DNA of 64,000 nucleotides from Chaetomium olivaceum. Its lineage: Eukaryota > Ascomycota > Sordariomycetes > Sordariales > Chaetomiaceae. The position numbers were made by a program, and so were the translations under genes. Position 1 is the first letter of the stretch. Every line of letters starts with the position of its first letter. The notes below the pieces were generated by a model, which was not told where the DNA came from, ran no database searches, and was given only the letters and a program-made list of their open reading frames with translations. The stretch covers positions 1 through 64,000 of the forward strand of contig JAYWVB010000095.1 of assembly GCA_039881045.1 (NCBI GenBank), read 5' to 3'. Shown piece after piece: positions 22,828 through 35,395 of the stretch.

Positions 22828-25800
22828 CTACTCCTTTTCGTCCCTATACCGCAGAGGCTTCTGTCTCTTCCTCGCCGACCTGTCCACCACGTCATCGTCG
22901 TCGTCGTCACCAGTGTCCCTCAGACTGCCGCGTGTGCTCCCCCTGCTCCCCCTGCTCCCTGCCACCGAACCCGAGTCACTCATCGGCCGGAACATATTCT
23001 GACTGTACAAGCCTGGCGTGTCCGCGACGCTGCCCCCGCCGTTCGCGTCTTCTGCCTCGGCCTCCACGCCTCTGCGCCTCCTACCTGCCCCCGAGCCGGG
23101 GGCCCTGCTACGGGAATCGTCCCTGGGCGTAGACACAGCGTGCTTCTCCGTCGTCTTCGGTGTTGACTCGGCGGCCTGGCCCCTCTTAGGGGTAGACTTG
23201 TCCGTGTCGTTGTTGAGGTGCTCATGCTGCTCTGGCTCGCGTGGGCAGACGCCTTGTGACCTGGCTTGTGCGCACCCGCCGGGCGGTGTTTCGGCTTACG
23301 ACCAGCGCCGGGACGAGCGCCACCGCGCTTGGACACTTTCTTGATGGGCTCCGCGGGCGCCCCAGACCCCCCGTCGGACCCCGAAAAACTCTGGACCGGG
23401 TTGAGCATGGCCGAGTAGGAGCGTTTTAAGACCCGGCGCCGAGTCGGCGTGGCGGGTTGAGCGCTCTCGCCTTTGATGCTGTTGCTCTCGGTGCGGAGCT
23501 GCGAGCCTGGGCTGACCTCGTCGGCTTCGGGCTCAGTTGGCGTAGGCTGCTGGGCCTGCTTCTTCTTCCGACCAGCTCCCGGCCGCCTACCGCCTCGTTT
23601 TTTGCGTCGTTTACGGCCATGGTCGGACCAGTCGTCGCCTACGTCGTCGTCGTCTACCACAGGTAGGTCGCCAAACCACGGATCCTCCTCGTCGCTGCGT
23701 GCGTCAGCGGCGAAACCGACGCCCTCCCCGTTCGCCTTGGACGTTGTCTTGCGTGCGGTGGGACGCTGGGTGTTGTTTTTGCGCTTTTGTGTGGCGCTTT
23801 TGTCGCTGCTTTCTCCCGCCTTCTCGTTGCTGCGTTCGACAAGTTTCTTTGTGAGGTTGGGGAAATTGTCCCCGTAGTTGAAGAACAGCTCCTCGCCTGC
23901 TTTGATGTCTCGGATGGCCAGAAATTTGATCCGGAACTCATGATTGACATACATAATCCTAGGCATGATGTTGCAGTTGCCGGAGGCGTGGTTGATGTAA
24001 CGGCTGAGGTTGCCATACATGGCAGCATCAACCCAGATACCCTCTTGTTCAAGCAAAGTAAACAGGTATGAAACTTTGTTATCTTCATCAAAGACGTCGC
24101 CCCGACGATGTTCGCGACGTACGCCCTCGTCGTGGCTAATAAGCTCGCCGGTGTACTCGATGACGAACTCGTCTTGGGCGATATCTTCGGCGGCGAAGAG
24201 GCCATAGCCGCATGCCTCGAGTTGGGACTTGCCAAGTAAGACCGCCTTTGGCGCTCCACGTTGCATGGCAACGTTCTGGCATCCCGTGGAGTGAAGCTGG
24301 TCGTCGTATGCATTCTCCGGGTCGGCCCTCTCCCTAGCGCCGCAACCTTTACAGAGCATAGGGTCGCACTCACGGTTGAGCTGTATACATATGCAAGGCT
24401 TCCCTTCCTTTTGCCGCTGGAGACATGTCTTGCCAGACGAGTGGCAGGCGCATCCGGTAAATTTCAGGGCGCACTCCTCTGCAGTGCAGAGGCAGAACCG
24501 CTCACAGAGTACCGGGTGGGAGCCTGCCGACGCGCAAGGGCAGCCGTTTGCTGCGGTACAGGGCCCGTCGTGGTGGCATGGCGCGAAGAGTTCCCGCACA
24601 GCGTGCTCGTGAGTGATGGTGGCATCTTGCCAGTCGCCCAAGAGCTGCTTCTTCTTGCGGTCGTACCATGGTATCGCCTTGGGTTTGGTTTGCTCAGAAC
24701 GCGGCTCGACGGGAGGCAGAGTTAGGTTTAGCTCCTGAAGCTTGCGGTGAACATCCCAGCAGTAGCGCCCGAGCACGGCACCAACGAAGCACTCAGCAGT
24801 CAGGGTCGGGCTGTAGCCAATGGATGCGAAGACCCCTTCGAGCACGCTCACATCCTCTTCTGACCAAGGTTCAACGTCCTGGTCTGGATCGCCGGTGTTG
24901 TAGCTCCGGTAGCACTGGTTCCTGCACGGTTGATGTGCCGGCCTCTGGACTGCGCCGTTGGCCTGGCCAGTTTTCTGGGCCTCGAGTTGCGCTGCCCACT
25001 TGTTCCTCAGGGTCGGGGCAAGCCCTCCGATCTCTTCAAGCGAGAAGCACCGCTTCTGATTATCTCGCTCAATTTCGCCATGCTCACAGTCGTGGCTGAA
25101 GCAGATGAGACAACCAAGAATAGAGTAGCTCCCCAACGATTCCCCGATCTTGGACATCAAGTCCTCATCCTCAAGCTTTTGCGAGCTCGGTCCGTCCTTT
25201 GCCCTCTTATTGTCCAAGATGGGCTCGACAGATTTGTCCAGCATCAAAATGTCGCGCAGAGCGACACGCCTGTAGGTCTTCTTGTCATTGAACACGCGGT
25301 CAAAAGCCTCGGTGAAAAGTTTTGCTGCCCGCGCCGCGTGAGGTGAGCCGATGCCCTCGCTGTGTGAGTCGAGCAAATTTGATTTCTGCTGTGGCGTGAT
25401 GGCGTCTTCGTTTTGGGACTGGTTTGCCATGTAGCGGATGAGCGTGGATTTTGTGCAGCCGTCGATGGCCAGCTTGCGGAGCCATGGGTCGAGATACGGG
25501 GCAAGGGTCGCTGCGTATTCATTCTGCGCCCTCTTCGCCAGCTTCTGCGCCCGATTTTGAGGCTGGAAACCAGACTGGTTGTCAAGACTTTCGAGGTCCC
25601 TGAGCCAATTGCTGTACTTTTGTTCCTCCTCCGAATTCGGGTCGACGTCGCGAAGATGAGGGACGAAGTTCAGCATCGAGTTTGGCGCGAGAATGTTCTT
25701 GCGGATTTCCACGTGGTGGAACCGGTAACCCGGGACGGGTTCCTTGTTGGGTTTGATACAGAGGACAGGGACCAGAGCGCGGCGCCCGTTGCCCCTCGAC

Positions 25801-26570
25801 TTGCCATGTTCTCCGCTGTGTTGCTACGAAGGGTTAGCATTCTCAACGGTCTGGGCCTTGCGGCTCGCGTGACCACTCACCTTGAACTTGACACCCATGG
25901 TCTCTGTCTTTGGAGCTGGCGACGCAGAGGGGTCGAGCGCTATTGATTGCATACTGGCAAAATGGTCGACCTTGCTGAAATGGCTGGGCTGGCGAGCCTT
26001 TTTCTCGGCTTCTTCGAGGACATAGTCGACGAGGCGCGCATGGCCTTGACCGACTTGCTCCGAAAGCTCAATCAGGGCACTCGTTATCTTGTCAACTGTC
26101 CAAACCACCCTCTTCGGCGTCTGCATGTTGGGCGTCTGGTGGCCTCGGGACGGTCGGGTGGAGGGTTGCGGGGTAGGAGGTTGTTGGTGGGCGGTGGTGG
26201 ACTTGATGCTAGGCGGAGGAGATTGCGAGTCGCGCACTTCATCGCGAGCAGAAAAGCGGGCGGCCCGTGACGGAGTGTCATCGCTGGCTCGTGCGGACCT
26301 GCGAACAGGTGACGCATCGGGGGTTCGTCTCTTCGATGCGACCGACAAGGGGCTCCGTGTTCTGTCCGGCCTCGCAGCCAAGGAGCCATTACGCAACTGC
26401 GGCTTCGATGCAGATAAAAATGACCGCGATGCGTGAACACGCTCGTCATCTGTAGAATTGGCCGAGACTTGGCGGCTGGCCACGACCACGACCTCGTCGC
26501 CAGTCAAACAGCTCTCGGATGACGACGTTTCCATGGTCAAATCGACAACATCGCCGATAATAGAAGCCAT
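22828..26570 (-). CDS. set-7: Histone H3K27 methyltransferase, Ezh2/SET-7 (PRC2 catalytic subunit)
   Basis: Exon 1 26570-25881 and exon 2 25823-22828 join over a 57-nt intron (donor GTGAGT, branch GCTAAC, acceptor TAG). The intended protein is about 1228 aa. Residues 1-190 are Ser/Arg-rich and likely disordered. The CXC/pre-SET cysteine region lies around residues 640-750 (CICIQLNRECDPMLCKGCG). The SET domain (about 760-885) has YGLFAAEDI, EYTGELIS, RYINHASGNCN and ELFFNYGD. A long basic C-terminal extension holds two RPGAGRK motifs. It would be the nuclear enzyme of facultative heterochromatin. The frame shifts once near 23252, where AAGG likely lost a G; without correction the end is at 22980 with an unrelated tail. 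It is convergent with WDR6, 218 bp apart. Confidence 0.88.
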
Positions 26571-27646
26571 GGTCCTTTTCGCATATCCTGTTATTCCTTA
26601 CCCTTATATGTATTGCCTGAACCCGACATGCAATCAATCCCCTTGCCACCTTTATTTTTTCTATTTTTTCGGGGTCGAGCGAGGAGGATCTGCACAGGCT
26701 CGATCGAGGCAAGCAAACGCTGGGTTCGGATGGTTTGATGGTTATGCCTTACCGGCAACTAGTTTCGCGCATGGCTTCGGAGGTTGTCGTATTATGAGGC
26801 AATGGCAAGTCGGCAGCTGGCGACTTGCGGCTGGTGGTTGAAGAGCAGGCGGATGGAACTTGGGCTTCGCTGAGATCGCCGTGACCCTCATCAATTGCAA
26901 CCAAGACGCGGTGTTGAAGGGACGCGATTTCTTGGCTGCACAAGCTCATGGCTGGCGCACGGGCCATATATTCAACCGATCCACTTCAGGGGTGGAAGCG
27001 AGTAAGATGCCGTGCGTGCGTTTTTGGTGTATGTAATCTGTAATTCTCGTTCCCTGGTCATAAGAAGGAAGAAAACTTGCAAACAAACCGCCGTTGGATG
27101 ACTCAAGATAAAGAGAGAGCCAACTGAATCCCAAAAGATACATAGGTATTTTTGATTATCGATGCCACAAGCTAACAGACCACCCAAAATCTTCACTGGC
27201 CTTTCCTTGTCACTGTCAAAGTCATCAAGGTACAAGACTTTCGTACAATCCACCGACACACGTGCCTCAACCTATCATGTCTCTCTCGCATTCATCCCCC
27301 CCACTGAGCTGCACAGCCCACCATGAGACAGGCGTGGTTGCACGGCGACGTCATTTAGCTAGCGTCGTATAAAACAACCCAGTTAACCCAGTTACCGCCC
27401 GATCCGTCTCATTTGATGCCTGCTCCTGTCGTAACAACCAACCTCGCTCGTCCTTTGTTTCGAAAACGTCAGACAGACTGGGAACACTAAAAAGCTTGAA
27501 AGCCACCCGTTGCTCCTCCGACCTCTCCATCGCATCAACGCAATTGAGCCCATCTCGGTCACCTAGCAACAGCAACGAGCAACGTCGCACATCGCACATC
27601 GCCAACCAAGACTCTCTTCCCAAGTCACACCCCTTGCGTAGTCGCC
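26571..27646. other. Intergenic between divergent set-7 and pil1
   Basis: About 1.1 kb holding two promoters and leaders. The part before the Pil1 start (27400-27640) is pyrimidine- and CAAC-rich, as in fungal leaders. No gene or RNA is recognised. Confidence 0.5.
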
Positions 27647-28975
27647 ATGCATCGCACATACTCTATGCGCGCTACGCGCGCTCCAACTGCCTCCCAGATT
27701 CAGGTAGGGAACTGCCTTCCTATCATGTGCGATTGACGAACCCGATCCCTAACCGGGAATGTTTACAGAACCCGCCACCACCGCCGTCTACTACAAAGTC
27801 TGGCCGCATCTTTGGCCGGGGAGGATTAGGTGAGTTGTACTCAGGGGGGGCGATATACTCACGGTTGGATGTTAACAAGTGGTTCGTGCAGGACATGCCC
27901 TCCGCCGAAACGCTGCCGGTGCCTTCGGGCCTGATCTCGCAAAGAAGCTGTCGCAACTCGTCAAGATGGAGAAGAACGTCATGCGGAGTCTGGAACTAGT
28001 GGCCAAGGAACGGATGGAGGTTGCCGTATGTGGTTCCCGGCCGTATTGCTATCTCGATAGCCTACTAATACGTACTGCAGCAACAACTCTCAATTTGGGG
28101 CGAAGCCGGCGATGAGGATGTTTCGGACGTCACCGACAAACTGGGCGTATTGCTATACGAAATAGGCGAGCTCGAAGACCAATACGTCGACCGATACGAT
28201 CAGTACCGCGTCACCATGAAGAGCATCAGGAATATTGAAGCGTCGGTACAACCTAGCAGGGACAGTAAGTGTTGTTGGATGAGGACCAATAGAGGACGGG
28301 GGTGCTGACATACGGGCAGGGAAACAGAAGATCACGGACCAAATCGCCCAATTGAAATACAAGGAGCCCAACTCACCGAAAATCGTCGTTCTCGAACAAG
28401 AACTCGTCCGCGCCGAAGCCGAATCTCTCGTCGCCGAGGCGCAGCTATCCAACATCACGCGCGAGAAGGTCAAGGCAGCATACTCCTACCAATTCGACGC
28501 CCTGCGCGAGCACTGCGAGAAAGTAGCCATCATCGCCGGGTACGGAAAACACCTCCTGGAACTGATCGACGACACCCCCGTGACGCCCGGCGAGACACGC
28601 CCCGCCTACGATGGCTACGAGGCCAGCAAGGCCATCATCCAGGACTGCGAGGACTCGCTCACCAACTGGATCACGCAGAACGCGGCCGTGTCGTCCAAGC
28701 TCTCCACCCGGGCACGCACGCTGTCGCAGCGCCGCCGCAACAACATCAAGGCGCGTACCGAGGGGCAGATGCAGGGCCACGACCTGTCGGCGCAGGACGC
28801 CCCGCTCAACGACCGGGACTCGTGGGTGCCCGCCGGCCAGCACGAGTATGTCGAGGACGAGGACGACGACGGCGAGGAGGATGACTTGGATGCGCCCAGC
28901 CATTCTGCCGTGGATACTGAAACGAGCTTGAACGGCGAGCATCGCGGGCGGAATCACGACCCCGTCATTGCTTAG
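27647..28975 (+). CDS. pil1: Eisosome core component, Pil1/Lsp1 family
   Basis: Five exons (27647-27703, 27769-27829, 27892-28025, 28081-28264, 28320-28975) give 363 aa in one frame. Introns are 55-65 nt with good signals (branches CTAAC, TTAAC, CTAAT, GCTGAC). The protein starts MHRTYSMRATRAPTASQIQ and has the family hallmarks HALRRNAAGAFGPDLAKKLS, MEKNVMRSLELVAKERMEVA and QLKYKEPNSPKIVVLEQELV, i.e. a BAR-domain coiled coil that shapes the plasma-membrane furrow (eisosome). After residue 290 an Arg-rich patch and a Glu/Asp-rich tail follow. Phosphorylation of the N-terminal region by Pkh-type kinases is known in yeast; the TYS/TAS serines here could serve, by inference. No indel is seen. Confidence 0.95.
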
Positions 28976-30095
28976 CATGCTCAATGACTGGCGTTGGCCG
29001 GCTCGTGTTACTGGGAGCGTTGTCTTTTACTAGGTTTGGATCTTTTTCGATTAGGACACGGCGATGGAGTGGCAGTTTTGGGGAAAACGGTGGGGATGGA
29101 TAGTTCATTTCTAGGAGGTTGGCAGGCAAGCTGGATTTATTACGAGAGACAAGCCCTTCCATGAGGACCGGTCCGTTCACGCGTAATAGGTAATGAATAA
29201 CGGGCAATGGATGGCTTGATGATATCGGGGGCGAGATCTAAGGAGTACAAGGAAGGATTGGTCTTACCCAGTTGCGTGGATTTCCGGGCCACCATGTTTA
29301 TGTTTTGACTGGGCGTTGTTCGGTCTTGACTCTGTCAGCCGTCGAGTGCTATGCTCTCTGGAGATTCCCTTCTCACCCATACCATTAAAAATGAACATCA
29401 TTTTTCTAGTACTAAGATGATTTCCTTTTTGGGTACATGTAGAAAATATATTCTCATTCAAAATGGAAAATGATCACTGTACCGGCTCATGAAAAGTTCG
29501 ATGAAAGTACCGGATGAATCTTTTCTTGAAATAAATTGAAATAATAACTGTCATAAATATACATTTGTTGCAGACTCACAGCTGCCCATGGCCATCAATT
29601 GCATGCTCAGTTCTTCAGAAACCTTGTTCGCCTGTTTCGCATGCGGTGTGATGCAAACGCGGGGACCGTCAGGACGTTTTTTAATGTGTGCCGAGATGGA
29701 CCGGGCGTTTGCACCCGACGTGAGACCTTGGATTTAATTCTCCGGCCCCGCAGCAAGCCCACCACCAAAACTGTGCCGCATCCACGGACGGAGTGCACGG
29801 GTGCATCTCCTACACCCGTCAGACATACCCTCTTGGTAACTTGACGCTCAGGGACCGTACCTTAATGAACGAATCCGCGTCATCTGACCTATAGACGATG
29901 AGTCAATGAAGAGGGCCCTGCGAAGACGGATGCTCTACATCTTGGCTGGTACCTAGGCAGTAATTCCCCCTTCCATTTCTTCCCTTTAGCAGAAAAAGCA
30001 CACGACGAAATCGAGCCTACAACTCACAAATTTCGTTTCAATAACCTGAACACTTCACTCACTTATAATAAGCACTTTTCAAGACATTCATCATC
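28976..30095. other. Intergenic
   Basis: About 1.1 kb between Pil1 and the LSM-domain gene. A short AT-rich part at 29380-29570 contains AAATAAATTG and similar words and may include the Pil1 polyadenylation region. No gene is recognised. Confidence 0.5.
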
Positions 30096-30584
30096 ATGAA
30101 AGCGAGCAAGTCAGGCACTTCTCAACACGCTCTCATGTCACCAACCCAACACCCAGAGGGCAAGGAAGAGTCCCACACCTTCCTCATCTCTCTCCTGAAC
30201 AAGAACCTCCGTGTCACCACCACCGACTCCCGCATGTTCTGGGGCCTCTTCCGGTGCACCGACCCTGTAAGTATTTTTTTTTCTTCCCATCCTCATCCCC
30301 ATCCCCATCCTACCCCCTAGCTCCAACCCAACCCCGACCCAACCCAACCCAACTCAACTCAACTCAACTCACATAACCAACCCGCACACAGGATAGCAAC
30401 ATCGTCCTCCAACAAGCCTACGAGTACCGCCAGCCCGCCCCAAGAGATCCCGACGGCCCCTCACGCCATCCCCTCATCACCCTCGTCTCCCCCTCGATGG
30501 AGTCCATGGGCCTCAGCCCGGACGAGAACCACTCCATCACCCAGTCCCTTCAATCCGCCCAAGCCAACGCCAGCAACGCCAGCC

Positions 30585-30621
<37 letters not shown>

Positions 30622-30874
30622 GAGCAAGAGCAAAGACAAGGGCAAGGAGAAGGAGAAGGAGACGCCGAAGCAGGAGCAGGAGCAGCGGGAACCGGCGGCC
30701 AAGCTGGAGATGACGGCGCGGTATTTGGGCTTGGTGGTGATTCCGGGCCAGTATGTGGCCAGGATTGAGGCCGAGGAGTTTGCGAGCCAGATGCGGGGGC
30801 GGAAGTTGACGGTTATTCCGCCGCGGGCGGAGGGGTCTGGGTCTGGGTCTGGATCTGGGTCTGGGTCTGCATGA
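30096..30874 (+). CDS. LSM-domain protein, likely NatC auxiliary subunit Naa38 (Mak31/LSMD1 type)
   Basis: Exons 30096-30266 and 30392-30874 join over a 125-nt intron to give 217 aa. Sm motif 1 is in exon 1 and its edge (FLISLLNKNLRVTTTDSRMF, WGLFRCTDP, DSNIVLQQAYEY). Sm motif 2 comes about 75 residues later (ARYLGLVVIPGQYVARIEAE), a form typical of LSMD1/Naa38, whose human and yeast versions assist the Naa30 catalytic subunit in N-terminal acetylation. The spacer between the motifs is hydrophilic and holds a (Asn-Gly)n run, then Lys/Glu. The end is a (Ser-Gly)n run. Both runs are tandem hexanucleotides, and the intron is full of CAACC-like repeats, so length polymorphism is expected. Assignment to Naa38 rather than another LSM protein is probable, not certain. 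Confidence 0.72.
30267..30391 (+). repeat. Pentanucleotide-repeat intron of the LSM gene
   Basis: The intron contains CATCC/CCCAT repeats (30285-30315) and then an AACCC to AACTC repeat array (30320-30370), followed by the acceptor CACAG. The array extends the intron to 125 nt, about twice the local norm. Confidence 0.75.
30589..30624 (+). repeat. Hexanucleotide array coding (Gly-Asn)n
   Basis: GGCAAC is repeated about five times in frame inside the spacer between the two Sm motifs. A similar GGGTCT array coding (Gly-Ser)n occurs at 30835-30870 just before the stop. Confidence 0.75.
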
Positions 30875-31700
30875 AGGGAGGAGGTGGGGCTGGGTTGATG
30901 CCTGTGCTGTGTTGGAATTTGGGCGGGGGTTAGGGATCAGGATTGGGGGGCGATGAGATATGAGAGATGAGAGATGAGAGATGAGGGGTGGTTAGATTGT
31001 TTGAGTGTGTTGTTTTCTCAAGATTGACTGCTTGGCTCATGGGTGGGTGATTGAGTAGAGGCGTATGGGTACCTCATGGAGCATTGGTATTTCATGGGGC
31101 AGCGAGAATGGGGGACAAAAAGTACCTAGGTTATTTTTCTGCTACGTATAAGTAGGTAATTTAATAAGATGAACCGTTGTAACATGATAGTAATAGTACC
31201 TTGAGTAGACTTTCGTTTCATTTCTCCAATCGAGCATCCACACCCACGAATAACTCGGTACCTCCCTACTTGATACGCGCGGTACGGTACGGCTCGCCTC
31301 GATGATTGAGCTCGCCGCGGGGCTCTCGGAGAATGAAAGTCGCTAAACCAAATTGGGTAGATACCGCAGGCAGCCGAGCAGGGGTTCTCAGCATGCACTC
31401 ACTCAGTCATCGGATTGACCTTGAACGACTCTTTCCATCTTCCATTCCGACCTTGATCTTGACTTCTCCATCCAAAATCCCTTCTCAGATTTTGAGACTG
31501 GATTCTCCCAAAATATTTTCTGCTTCTTCCCCAGAAATAGGTATGTACCGATGAAAGCTTCAGTGAAGGACAGTGCTCTTTCCCCCTGTTTCGGTGGCCC
31601 GCACAGGGTTCCTTGAGCCCCTCGATCCCGCTCAATGTGCATGGACTGCAACACCAAATAGTGAGGTCATCATCGGCAACTTCACCGAATCTAAAGCATC
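30875..31700. other. Intergenic / 5' region of rad2
   Basis: About 830 bp. A GAGAGAT micro-repeat lies at 30957-30985. No separate gene is recognised; short ORFs on both strands lack domains. Confidence 0.5.
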
Positions 31701-34700
31701 ATGGGTGTTCAGGGTCTTTGGACTGTCGCACAGCCCTGCGCACGGCCGACGAACCTCTCCACCCTCAACCAGAAGCGTCTTGCCATCGATGCTTCCATTT
31801 GGATCTACCAATTTCTCAAGGCAGTCCGCGACAAGGAAGGGAATGCCCTTCGTAATAGCCATGTCGTCGGCTTCTTCCGCCGCATCTGCAAACTGCTGTG
31901 GCACGGCGTGAAGCCCGTATTCGTCTTCGATGGCGGCGCCCCGGCTCTAAAACGGGCCACATTGCAGGGTCGCCGGAGAAGACGCGAGGGTCGACGTGAA
32001 GATGCCGCCCGAACAGCAGGGAAGCTACTCGCCGTGCAAATGCAGCGCATGGCTGAGGAGGAGGAGGAGAAGCGCAGGAAACGCGCAGATGCTGCCGCTG
32101 GGGAGGTCGAGGAAGAACAGGAGGAGCTCCCTAGCATGGATCAGATCGTGTACGCGGAAGAGCTCGGCATGTCAAAGCAGGAACGCCAGAAGAACAGAAA
32201 GTTTCATAAGAAGGATGCCTATCATCTCCCGGAACTGCACAATGGCATCGAAGGCATGGGCAAGCCAAACGATCCCCGCATCATGAGCATTGATGAGCTG
32301 GAGGAGTACGCGAGGCAGTTCAACGACGGCGAGGACATCAACCTCTACGACTTTAGCAAGATCGACTTCGACGGAGAGTTCTTCAAGAGTCTGCCGCCTG
32401 CTGACCGCTACAATATTCTCAATGCTGCCAGGATCCGTAGCCGTCTGAGGATGGGCTTGAGCAAAGACCAGCTCGACGGCATGTTTCCGGACCGGATGGC
32501 CTTCTCGAGGTTTCAAATTGAACGAGTCAAGGAGAGGAACCACCTTACGCAGCGCCTGATGTACGAGATGGGCATGACCGGCACCGACTTGACAATGGCC
32601 GTAAACCGTGTCGCAGGTGATAGGACTCGCGAGTACATCCTTGTGAAAAACGAAGGGGCCGAAGGAGGTTGGGCACTGGGCGTTGTCAGCAAAGACAAGG
32701 ATAGAGGCCAGATCCACAAGCCCATTGATGTGGATGCGTTGGAGTTTCAATACCAGGGACAAAATGACGAAGACGACTGGGAGGATGAAGATTTTGAGGA
32801 TGTTCCAATTGAGGGCCTGAATAGGCTGCCCAAGATCAGGGCCAACGAGGTAGAAGAGTCCCTCTTTGTTGACAGCGAGCCCAACCTCTTTGGAGACGAT
32901 GCTCTTCAGGGCGACGAGGATGAGGACCTCAACCGAGCCATTGCGCTGTCACTGCAGAACCAGTACAATATCGGTAAAGCGGATGGCGATGATGGAAATG
33001 AGAATCTAGATGAGGATCTAGATGAGGAACCTGAGAACGCACCAGCCCCCAAATGGAAACAAAAGGCAGCCGAGGCACCGAAGCCCATTGTCAGTGCCAG
33101 CGGGCGGATGGTGGCCCATATTGTAAACAACCGAGCGAGTGCTGCTGTTCCCAGGCGCCGGGACAGCGAAAGCAGTGACAGCGATCTCGATCTACAGTCC
33201 GCTTTGGCAGCTGCGAGGGCGAAAAAGCCAAGAGTGCAACCAGCCAAAGCACCGGCACCAGCACCTACCAAACCTAACGTAAAGAACCCATTCGATGGGC
33301 CTCTTCCATTCGAAAAGCTCAACTGGCAAAGTGCGTTTGGAGGGAGGCTTGCTCCCCCCTCAAGTGAGAAGCCCAAAGAGCATCAAAACCCCCGAGAAGC
33401 TGAAACGGGTGATCTTGAAGCCGCATCAGATGAAGAAGCCGGAGGTTTTGAAAAAGAGCCTTCTAGCGGCGGGGGTGTCACTGGGGAAAACAACAAGCCA
33501 CGTCCGCTGCCCCCCTGGCTCACAGACGACACTGATATCCGGGAATCTGTGAAGAAACAACAGGCGTTGGAGACGCGGATGGCTGAGGGGGGTGAAGAGC
33601 TGGACGACCTGAGGTTTGGTCAAGATGATGTTATCGAAATTGAGTCCTCGAGCGATGATGAAAGCGATATTGAGATTGTAGATGCGCCGCCCCCCGTCGA
33701 ACAACCTGTCGTTAAGGAGCCGGCAGTTGGTCTCCTTTCGTTAGAGGACAATGTTCTCCAAGAGACTAGCCGGGTTGTGGTCGGACCCGGATCCATCAAC
33801 TCTACCGTTGGGACCGACACAAGAACCCGGGAATCATCAGATCCGGAACATCAAGAGGCTCAGAACAAGCTGGTTGGGCCCGCCGTGGATGAGCCGGAAG
33901 ATGAAGAAATGGAGTTCGAGGATGTAATTGTGCCCGCCGAACCAGAGCAAGCAGTCGAAGGGCCTGTTGACGATGCTCACATGTCTGAAGAGGCCCGCAT
34001 TGAAGAGGCTCGTATTGAAGCGGAGCTTTTCGGCGACGGTACGCTTCCTCTAGCACAACAAATAAGAACCGAAGGATTAGCAGTCCCTCGTGAGGGCTCG
34101 CCTATTGACCCAGACGCCCCCGGCCCTGAGGAGTTCGAGGACTTCAGCGACCCAGAGGAAGAAGAACTTCTCGCACAGATGGCCGAGGAGGCCGAAGAAC
34201 ACGCCCGGTTTGCGAGTCAACTCAACAACAAATCCCAGCGCGAGAACCAGCAAGCCTACGAACAGGAACTACGGGCGCTCCGTGCCCAGCAAAAGAAGGA
34301 TCGGCGTGACGCAGACGAAGTCACCCAGGTCATGGTAACCGAATGTCAGGCCCTGCTCACCCTTTTCGGCATCCCATACATCACCGCACCCATGGAAGCT
34401 GAAGCGCAATGCGCCGAGCTCGTTCACCTCGGCCTCGTCGACGGCATCGTGACCGACGACTCAGACACATTCCTCTTTGGCGGCACGCGTGTCTACAAGA
34501 ACATGTTCAACGGTAACAAGTACGTCGAATGCTACCTCGCCAAGGACCTCGAAACCGAGCTCTCCCTCTCGCGCGAGCAGCTCATCTCCCTCGCCCAGCT
34601 CCTCGGCTCCGACTACACCGAAGGCCTCCCCGGCGTCGGCCCCGTCACCGCCCTCGAGATCCTCTCGGAGTTCCCGGGCAGGGACGGCCTCGAGGAGTTC

Positions 34701-35395
34701 CGCGACTGGTGGCAGGACATCCAGAACTGCGGTCGCCCTAAGGAGGCCGACGCCGCCTCGCCCTTCCGCCGCAAGTTTCGCAAGGCCCACGCCACCAAGC
34801 TCTTCCTCCCGCCGGGGTTCCCCAGCCCGGCCGTCGCCGACGCCTACCTCAAGCCCGAGGTCGACAGCAACACCGAGCCGTTCCAGTGGGGCGTGCCCGA
34901 TCTGGATGGCCTGCGCCAGTTCCTGATGAATACCATCGGCTGGGGTCAGGAACGTACCGATGAGGTGCTGGTGCCCGTGATTAGGGATATGAATAAACGG
35001 GATGTGGAGGGCACGCAGAGTAATATTACGAGGTATTTTAGCGGGAGTGTGGGGTTGGGGCGAGGGAGGCGTTTGCGCCGCGGCAGAGGGGGGGTGGGGC
35101 CAGTAAGAGGATGGCGGATGCGGTTAGTCGGTTGAGAGCGAGGACGGGGGGTGGCGGTTCTGGGTTGAGGGATGTCGTCGAGATGCCGGTTGCGCCGCCG
35201 CCGGGGCCGAAAGGGGGGAGGAAGCGCAAGGCGAAGGGGTCGGTGGTTGTTGATGAGGATAATGATGATGGGGGTGAGGGTCAGGAGGGTGAAGGAGAAG
35301 AGGAGGAGGAGGAGGAGGGAGCGGGCTCGAGAACGAAGGGGAGGGGAGCAAGAGGTGGGAGGGGAAGGGGGAGGGGTAAGAAGGCGAGAGCGTAA
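31701..35395 (+). CDS. rad2: Structure-specific endonuclease Rad2/XPG (nucleotide excision repair)
   Basis: Starts MGVQGLWTVAQPCARPTNLS, the XPG N-domain, continuing with RLAIDASIWIYQFLKAVRDK and FVFDGGAPALKR. After a long acidic spacer (residues 130-860) comes the I-domain with YITAPMEAEAQCAELVHLG, DGIVTDDSDTFLFG, LLGSDYTEGLPGVGPVTALE. Glu/Asp residues of these blocks bind the metal ions. QSNITRYF near the end is a PCNA-interacting (PIP-box) match. The enzyme cuts 3' of lesions in nucleotide excision repair. The frame slips near 35059 (GGGG run, one G apparently missing). After that the correct frame reads GAREAFAPRQRGGGASKRM and runs to 35395, so the intended product is 1231 aa. The literal ORF would end at 35135. 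Confidence 0.92.

Noticed and set aside
35050..35065. Programmed ribosomal frameshift in rad2
   Set aside because: There is no slippery heptamer or structure, and similar one-base shifts occur in many unrelated genes of the window; sequence error explains all.
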